Below the pieces are notes generated by a model, which saw only the letters and a program-made list of their open reading frames with translations, did not search any database and was not told where the DNA came from. DNA of 64,000 nucleotides. Source: Hansfordia pulvinata (lineage: Eukaryota > Ascomycota > Sordariomycetes > Xylariales). The translations under genes and the position numbers were made by a program. The stretch is from assembly GCA_006538405.1 (NCBI GenBank), contig BJKQ01000007.1, forward strand, positions 2,728,001 to 2,792,000. The letters are read 5' to 3'. Positions 57,251-64,000 of the stretch are shown piece by piece; within the stretch, counting starts at the first letter, position 1; the number at the start of each line of letters is the position of its first letter.

Positions 57251-58573
57251 GGTGCGAGAGGGCGTAGATGGGGAGCCGGGCCGGACTGTTCTGTGCCTCG
57301 AAAAGAGTGGAAAGAAAAAAGATGAAATGCGTGATGGGAATAAGCTCCTGTCAACTCATTCTGTAGAGCGGGCTCGGTCTCTGATATACGGCTCTCTCCA
57401 GCCGGCGTGAGGAGTGGGCCATTCCGGAGCATCTTCTCGCGGATCCCGGTGGACAGAGCTGTTGACTGGCGTCAGTCTCAGCTTCACCCCGCGCCGTGAC
57501 GGGGGCACCCTCGACAAATTTGCGCCTTGTATACCTAATGATGAAGCTCTACCGGGTCGCCGGCCAGGTTTCCCTCGCAGAGACTCACAAAAGCCAATTG
57601 ATAACGCCAGTCGCCGCCCATAGAGCTCCGACAAGGTGCTGTTACGTGTCAGTCATGCAAGCACCTTCAGGACCATGATTCTACCAGTTTCTATAGCATT
57701 CTCCGCTGATCGGTGTAGACGGAGACTCGGCGCTGAGCTATAGAGCTATGGAAGAGCCGTTATTGCCCGAATATGGGTGCGGCCCCTCACACGTACACCC
57801 GCAGCTGCTGCCCTGAGCAAGTCCCTCGCCCCTGATGACTTCTCCGATAATGTGGTAAAGGCGAGCAGAGGAAGGGCCCCACGCTCGGGGTCTGCTCACT
57901 AAAGGGACTGAATATTGCTCTCAATGACTATTTCCATCTCGACTGTGTGTGGCTTCGGGGATAAGCCAAAGTAAGCTCGGCTTGGTCAAATGGTTTGCAA
58001 GCCCCGGGAGTTTCCGGTTCCTTGCATTTTGATGCCAGATCGGCCTTCGAAGCACCGTGACGCTCTGCACCAATCTGGAGGAGAATATGTATAATAAGAG
58101 TAGATCCGAGGTCTAAACCATTTCATTCCATGCGACACCTGCGTGCCACAGCTCATGCGAATGAGAACTTACTTCAAATTTATCCTTTCTGGTGCGCACC
58201 TCGCGACGCACACCTTCATGACCCTGTAATTATGTGTTTGTTGTAGCATCATCCTCGTTCCCTTTTCAGTGCAAGGCTGTCCTGGCAAGGCTTCTGATAA
58301 GTGCCGCTGTATTGATAATACCTCAATAAAAACAATGGGCAGTACAGCCCCCGGTACGCCCTGAGCCATGCAAATCAAAAAGAAAAGCCCACTCCAAATG
58401 GGACCGCTTTGACCAATGATCAAAAGGAAAATGTAAATCGCGAGATCGGTACCCTGTAATTCTTCGTGTGCAGAACATCACCCCTGACTTGTGCCGCCAG
58501 TCAAGCTGCACGTGCCAGCACATCGCATTGGGACCAGAGAAGTCTGAGCACGTCTTTTTCATGGGTTCCGTCT
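57251..58573. other. Intergenic
   Basis: 1.3 kb between the GH43 promoter and the UBC1 3' end. A hydrophobic, splice-site-flanked minus-strand segment at 58322..58453 could be a gene remnant. No complete gene supported. Confidence 0.5.
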
Positions 58574-59481
58574 CTAAGGCTCTCCCAGGAGACGAGCGAC
58601 AACGTCGCCCATGTAGGCCTCCTCAAGAACGAAGTTTGCACCACCATTTTTGGGAATCTCGAAGTGCTCGAAAGCCTCGACCACCTTGTCCAGATCGAAG
58701 CCCATGTTGACGAACTGGTCCACCACTTGAGGGTGGTACCCATGATACCTGCAGGGCCAATACGGGTCAGCGGGGTTCTCGATACACGGTCCAGTGAAAG
58801 TGGCATGCTCGTCACCTGCGATGGGCAAAGCTTCGAAGGTATGGAATGAAATGGCTTGCAAGACAGAGTTTCGTACCGTCTGGGGTCAGGAGTAGCAGCG
58901 GTCTTGGGCGGGCCAGCAGCTTGTACTCCGGCCTTCGCGGCAACCGCGCTGTAGGCCTCGTTTCCGGGGGCGCCGGCCTCTTTGACGGCCCAAGCATGCG
59001 CCTTCGCGCGGTATTCGTCGGGCGAGTTCACCAGCATGCTGGCAACCTCGGCATCCTGAGGGTCAGAAGGGACGGGATCCTGGAGCAGAGATATGATGGA
59101 GATGACGGCCGTCTTGATGGTCAAGACAGGGGACCACGCAGTCTTGAGGGTGTCGAGGCAGATGGCGCCCTGTCGCGTGGATTATGTTAGTTACTTGGGC
59201 CTTGAAACAAGGGCAGGGTGAAGACGGACAGTGACGCTGCTGACGTTGGGGTGCCAGATGCGGGTCAGGAACTTCATCTCCGGGGGCTTGAAGGGGTAGC
59301 CCTCCGGGATCTTGGTGTCGATCTTGAAGAGGCCGCCGGCGAAAGGGGTGTCGGGGGGGCCGCGAAAGGTGCAGACAATGTGGGACAGGTCATCGCCGGA
59401 GACGGACTGTGCTGTGATGCCCGAGTTGGTGTCGCCGTTGATGTCGGCCAACTCCTTGGCCACGCGGCGCGTGCGAGACAT
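58574..59481 (-). CDS. UBC1: Ubiquitin-conjugating enzyme E2 with UBA domain (Ubc1/E2-25K type)
   Basis: A 239-residue E2 that accepts ubiquitin from E1 and extends chains. Exons are 59230..59481, 58877..59169 and 58574..58748, total divisible by three. The UBC fold shows VCTFRGPPDTPFAGG, FKPPEMKFLTRIWHPNVSS and the catalytic Cys in GAICLDTLKTAWSPVL. Intron 1 has an unusual donor, GTCCGT. Intron 2 (128 nt, ending CCCTGCAG) is needed to join DPRR to YHGYHPQVVDQFVNMGF, the start of the UBA domain; splice sites within the shorter alternatives leave the frame broken. The C-terminus EEAYMGDVVARLLGEP is characteristic of fungal Ubc1. The linker is Ala-rich. The start ATG gives the conserved N-terminus MSRTRRVAKELADI. 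Confidence 0.92.
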
Positions 59482-60812
59482 GTTGGCCGGTGGGTAGATT
59501 GAAGGGATGTCGCTGGTCAGTCGGCAGGGGCGGATTCTGGCAACCAGACGCTGGGTCGGGCGGTGGTCGCGAGCCGGACGAGGCTGGGAAAAGCGGCGCG
59601 CAAGCGGCACGAGAGCCCGGAGAGGCTGCACGAGGGGGCGGACTAATAGGGAGCCGCTGGGTGGTTGGCGGGGAGCAGGAAGGTTGCCGTCGGAAGACGC
59701 TGTCAGTGTATGTGCTGTTCGCTGAGGGTTGGCCGAAGCTCCGGGCTGTGGGATGCTTCGGGGAAGTCAGCGAGGCGGTGGGAGTGGATGACGGGAGGGT
59801 GAGGCCGGGCGGCGGGGCGGCGTCGGGCACGAGGTGCTATGTAGGTGCGGGTGTGAGGGGCAGGGCAGGGCAGGGCTGGGCTGGGCTGGGCGGTCGGGCC
59901 GGGGCATGTGAGGCGGGGCACAGCTATCGGACGACAGCACCAGCAGCGCACCAGGTCCGACTTCGTCAAGTGCGCTCGCCACCCTAATGATCTGAGCTGA
60001 CAGGTCGCGGATGGACGCCGTCGATTGAGGTGAAGCTGCCGGGGAATGGCCATTTTTCTTTGTTCTTGCTTTTGCTGGCGGCGGACAAGTGGCGCCATGC
60101 AAGGCAGGATGATGGGAATACTTACATCGACTGTGGGACTCCCTAATATGGTATCCGGAGTCACAGCGAGTGGAGGGCTAGTAGTGGTAATGATGCAGGT
60201 CGTCAAGGTGCAAACGGCGATGAGGTCGGATGAGGAGCTGGGAGGATCAACAAGGCGTGGATGAATGGAGGAGGACAGTCCAGGTGGTTGTACTTGGCTC
60301 GGCCTCGAATCTGCGACTCCTTAAGAAAGCGGCACCACAGCTGCCATGCAAGGCAGTCTCTCCTCCGTAGAGCTGACCTGAAGGTTCCAGTGCCTTGCAC
60401 TGAGGTGCCGACCGCGTCAAAGGTGGACCTTGTCACTCTATGTATCCTGGAGGTCCTGCATTGGAAGTGAATTTGATACGGTACGGGAAGTTTGTTCTTC
60501 CTGAGCAGCCAACATTTAAGTACGGGCTTTGAAGGCAGATACCTGCTCGTTGCTCGTTGGCGAGGAGGCCGGGATACCTGTAGCTTTTCGCCAAGTTGCA
60601 AGCTGCTTTATTGTTCAGCATCGCGCGTATCAACCCGCGTTGGCCTATGAGTCGGTGGTGTCAAGGGGCCTTGATTTGGCACCATGTACAAGGTTTGGCA
60701 TCAATTTACATGCATTGTAGCGAGTATGAGATACCTGCTCTCAATGAACACCAAGTAAAGCTCCGGTATGGATGTTGATTTCAATTCAATGTCAAGGCAC
60801 GTATTTCATATT
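59482..60812. other. Intergenic, UBC1 promoter
   Basis: 1.3 kb. A GGGCT/GGGCA short repeat lies near 59858..59890. Open frames are low-complexity and overlapping. No gene supported. Confidence 0.55.
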
Positions 60813-62644
60813 TCACTCCACCTTTATCGTCTTGCTGCGAACAAGCCCTCCCTGGCCTTGCCCACTCACAGTCCGAATATTCCCCGTGAAGACTGCAGCC
60901 ACGTACGCGAATGCGGTAGATATAAAGGGCAGCAACGAACTCCAAGCCTTGTTTGCGAACGGGTAAATGCACGCAGTAGCAACCCCAAGCGCCGCCGAAA
61001 GGGCTATCATGATCCAGATTGCTGAGACTGTGAGCGGGTCGTTGGTGAAGTTGGTCTTTTCGTACACAGAGTAGCCAGAATAGATGCTCGCGAGCAGAGT
61101 GAGGATCGCGGTCGAGATCAGCCACTTCTGATCTGGATCCGAGGCAGAGCCGCTCTCGCCCTGCTCGAGCATTCCATTGAACCCGAGAAATGCCGGTACC
61201 AGTGCAGCGGTGAATGCCAGTATAGACAAGGCGGTAATAAGGGGGGTCAGCCTATGAGGTGGTGCATTGACCGGAGACTCGCTGAGCTTCGAGCCCTCGG
61301 GCTCTGCGGGGCTTGAGTCCACGGCCTCGCCAAAACTGGTATCGTCGGTTCCTCCAGGACTTGGAGCTTCGGGCGCCTTCCTCGCCCTGACATCTTCAGT
61401 CTCACTCTCTTGGGGACTCAGAGTCTCAGGCCCTGTCGGCACTGGCTCGGGAGAGATATGGCCGGATACACTTGTTGTCGCCAGGTTGTCCACATGCCGG
61501 AATGTACACAAACCATCGATAATATCGTCCCAGTGAAAATGCAGGAAACTGGTCGGCACTTGGGTGAAGATGCGCGTAAGCAAATCGATTCTCGCCTGTA
61601 TCCCCGCCAGTATTCCAGGCGGTGTGGTGAGCGCTGTGTCCGCGTTGAGAAGCTGCTTGATGACGACGCGCAGCTCTTGATAGTGATGATGAATCGCACG
61701 GAGTGCCATGTCTTTGACTCTTTCGTCGATAGCATTGCGGTCGCAACGATCTATGAACGCATTGGCTATCAGGTTCCAGTAGGGGCCCTCCAGGTTGTCT
61801 TGGAGATAGGCAAATGCTCTGTCTTCGCTGTGGGTGGGGGACGCTTCATGTGTGGCCTATCCCTCTCCACTGCGCAACCCGCAACGAGCTCACAGAACGC
61901 GCCGAGGTCTCCAATGTATGGCGTCTCGTTAGATTGGCGACCGACGATTTGCTTGCGGATGCTGTCCAGCTCATCTACAAGATCTTTGGTTGTAGCGATA
62001 GTGTCTCGAAACCATCCGCCGAATGATGAATCGAGAGACTGGGCGATTTTCGTGGCGCGTTCCAGGAGACATCTTGCCAGTAGGCTCAAATCCGAGACCT
62101 CGGCTAATGCCCTGTATCGGTCGGTACAATCTCGGGGCAGTCCAGTCCAGGCTGATGCTGGTGTGGAAATGCCGTGTCCATATCGCCATGCTCTGAGTTG
62201 ATCAGAGGGGAACGAGAAAGGCTCCCAGGTCGTCACCCCAAAACTTGAGGCTCCATGAATTGCGTGGTTTCTTTGAGCACCGGGAAAGAATGTCGAGGAG
62301 TTTATTATGTTTTGTCCTCCTTTTGTTGCAATGAACACGGCACAGTTGTCGCCATTGATAGCAGTGTTGTTTTGGACATTTTCTTGGTATGTCTGCCTCG
62401 GAGAGAAATCCCTGATCTTGGACCTCGCGCCCTTGGTATTGAACCTTGCTAATCGGGACAGCTTGCGAGCAGGGTAGGGTCCTCTCAAGAGCTTACGGTT
62501 TGTCTCGCGTTTCGATTTAGTCGTCTCCCTTGTGATGGGATACTCCGCGATTGTTTCCGGCTGTTCAGGTTGTTCCGTCTCCGAGCGGTCTTCCGAGACG
62601 ACTGTAATATCATCCTCTCCGAGTTCACGGTGTACGATGGGCAT
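60813..62644 (-). CDS. Fungal protein with C-terminal four-TM region
   Basis: A 586-residue protein of a type common in filamentous fungi but unnamed. Exon 1 is 61894..62644 and exon 2 is 60813..61822. The intron (71 nt, GTGAGC donor) must end at an AAG acceptor to keep frame; the nearby ACAG site does not. The N-terminal 130 residues are polar, with an Asn/Gly-rich stretch (about 92-125: QNNTAINGDNC and GGQNIINSS). The middle is helical (LLARCLLERATKIAQSLDSS, then LDNLEGPYWN-type residues QDNLEGPYWNLIANAF and FLHFHWDDIIDGLCTFRHVDN). An acidic Pro/Ser linker leads to four hydrophobic segments: LITALSILAFTAALVPAFL, WLISTAILTLLASIY, IWIMIALSAALGVATACIY and LPFISTAFAYVAAVFTG. Membrane location is likely; function unknown. 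Confidence 0.75.
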
Positions 62645-64000
62645 GGTGGACGGACCGTCACGGTACCGGCGAGAGGGAAGGACAGAGAAGCTGATTTGGA
62701 GGATACCAGGACTGTTCGAATCTGAGGATAAATGTTCCCCCAGAATAAGGCGAGTTGATTTGGGCGGACTTGAAATGCTTTGAGGATGACTATCTCCGCT
62801 GACGTCCTAAATCAGCTTATAAACACCAGGGGTCAGCGGTCAAGGAGACTTGGAACGTCGAAAGCGGCATGATCAGCCCACAGTCGACGGGAGGGCCTCT
62901 TAGAAGCAGGGCGCAGCATGCGCTCGCACTGGAAGAATGCACGAGTTCGACCTTGGCACTGCGCGCATGTTCCGTATGCAGTGGCAGTCAGCACTGCCAC
63001 TGCGCGACAGACGACAGAACCCGCCGCGGCAGTCACCTCTCCGACAAGCGACGGGGGCCCTGAGACGTTCGGATAGAATGCAGAGCAGCTACGTAGAACA
63101 CAACCAGCATCCCTCATCAATCTCCTGGTCCAATTAGACTGGCGTGGCGTCCGCAGTCGGGCGCCTATCGTGATCGAGGGGCTACGTGCATGCTTGTCAC
63201 TGGGCCTACATCATGGGAGGCCGAGCCTGATTTCCAGACAGGTCAGCTTGGAACAGGGTGGGCAGTGAAAGGCACGGCTGTGCCAATTGCTCAGCTCAAT
63301 CAGCCTACGCGGAGTTCAAACCGTGGAATGGCCCTCTCCTAACCATCAATGCCACCAATTCGGTTTTGCGGGTTACTCGCGACCTGCGCGTATGCAATAA
63401 GACGCCCCAACCAATTCGCCGGCGTTACGAGTACAGCAAGCAGCGCTTTGGCCATCAATCTACCGATTTGTTGCATGGAGGCTATGACAACTGCTACTCT
63501 GCTAGCTAAAGTATCTGCCTGCCGAATCCCAAAGCTTCACAGCTCCCGTCGGGCGTGCGGTCTCGGGGACGGCCCGTGGGGGCTGTGTGTTTTGAGCCGC
63601 GCGGGGCCTGCCTGCCACTGCCACTTCGGTTATCCTTGGTGCCGATCAATGGATAGTGGAGCGCGGCTCGTTTGACAAGAGCATGGCATCATATAAGGAC
63701 AGCCTTGGGGTTTGTCTACTTCGTGATGGGTGGCGTAGTATCGTGGGGGACAAAGGTCCTCTGGCGTTTTGCCGGTTTGGGTGGTCGTGGCATAGTATCG
63801 AGAGACAATACGGTACCGGATCGTTCCGCAGCACACGGAATGCCATCACGCTCTACGGGATGAAGGTCCATGGATACGTCAGCCCTTAGCAACGACCCTG
63901 GGCTGTCTTGGATTTCAATCCATTGGAATGGCAGTCCTCTCGCATAACCCCCCGAGGTACATTGCTTTTATCGTTGGACTGACCTCCAGCGGAGCGTGAG
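62645..64000. other. Intergenic to right edge
   Basis: 1.36 kb, including the promoter of the four-TM gene and TACGAGTA at 63426..63433. No conserved frame was recognised before the right edge. Confidence 0.5.

Noticed and set aside
58749..58876. Apparent frameshift in UBC1 before the UBA domain
   Set aside because: A longer intron ending CCCTGCAG restores the frame exactly and gives the conserved Tyr-x-Gly-Tyr start of the UBA region.

Overview
The window is nuclear DNA of a filamentous ascomycete (Pezizomycotina, most likely Sordariomycetes). It is GC-rich. Genes are single-copy on either strand, with short GT-AG introns (about 50-330 nt), fungal N-terminal mitochondrial and secretion signals, and families typical of this group: an AA9 lytic polysaccharide monooxygenase with a CBM1, a PTH11-like receptor, a NACHT STAND protein, DUF3176, SRPK-like and APH-like kinases. 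I found 23 protein-coding genes, most rebuilt across introns by splice-site phase. I saw no rRNA, tRNA, CRISPR array or intact transposon.

Layout. 0-7 kb: a partial mitochondrial ferredoxin (YAH1) divergent from the mitochondrial-fusion carrier UGO1, then a DUF3176 membrane protein. 7-15 kb: a NACHT STAND protein with an internal 12-bp minisatellite, a small secreted protein found only by splicing, and an APH-fold phosphotransferase. 18-26 kb: AA9-CBM1, an SRPK-like kinase, a short-chain dehydrogenase and a Gln-rich coiled-coil protein. 26-33.5 kb: gene-poor, with one PTH11-like 7-TM receptor. 33.5-37.4 kb: SF3A3/PRP9 and FAL1/eIF4A3, two RNA-processing genes in a divergent pair. 38-49 kb: a SnoaL-like protein, a secreted HExxH peptidase, then a bicupin dioxygenase, an alpha/beta hydrolase and an FAD monooxygenase that together could form a small aromatic or flavonoid catabolic group. 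50-62.7 kb: ELP3, a six-exon GTPase with a coiled coil and an unidentified C-terminal region, a GH43 arabinan-active enzyme, a UBA-containing ubiquitin-conjugating enzyme, and a four-TM fungal protein.

Three otherwise well conserved genes (PTH11-like, FAL1, ELP3 twice) are each broken by the loss of exactly one base in a G/C run. Two of them encode conserved core proteins, so I read this as consensus (sequencing) undercalling rather than true pseudogenes. Several genes also carry codon-repeat expansions (Asp, Gly, Gln, Thr, Asn, and an Asn-Asp-Ser-Arg repeat) placed where loops are expected. An 8-bp motif, TACGAGTA/TACTCGTA, recurs at least 11 times, always outside coding exons.
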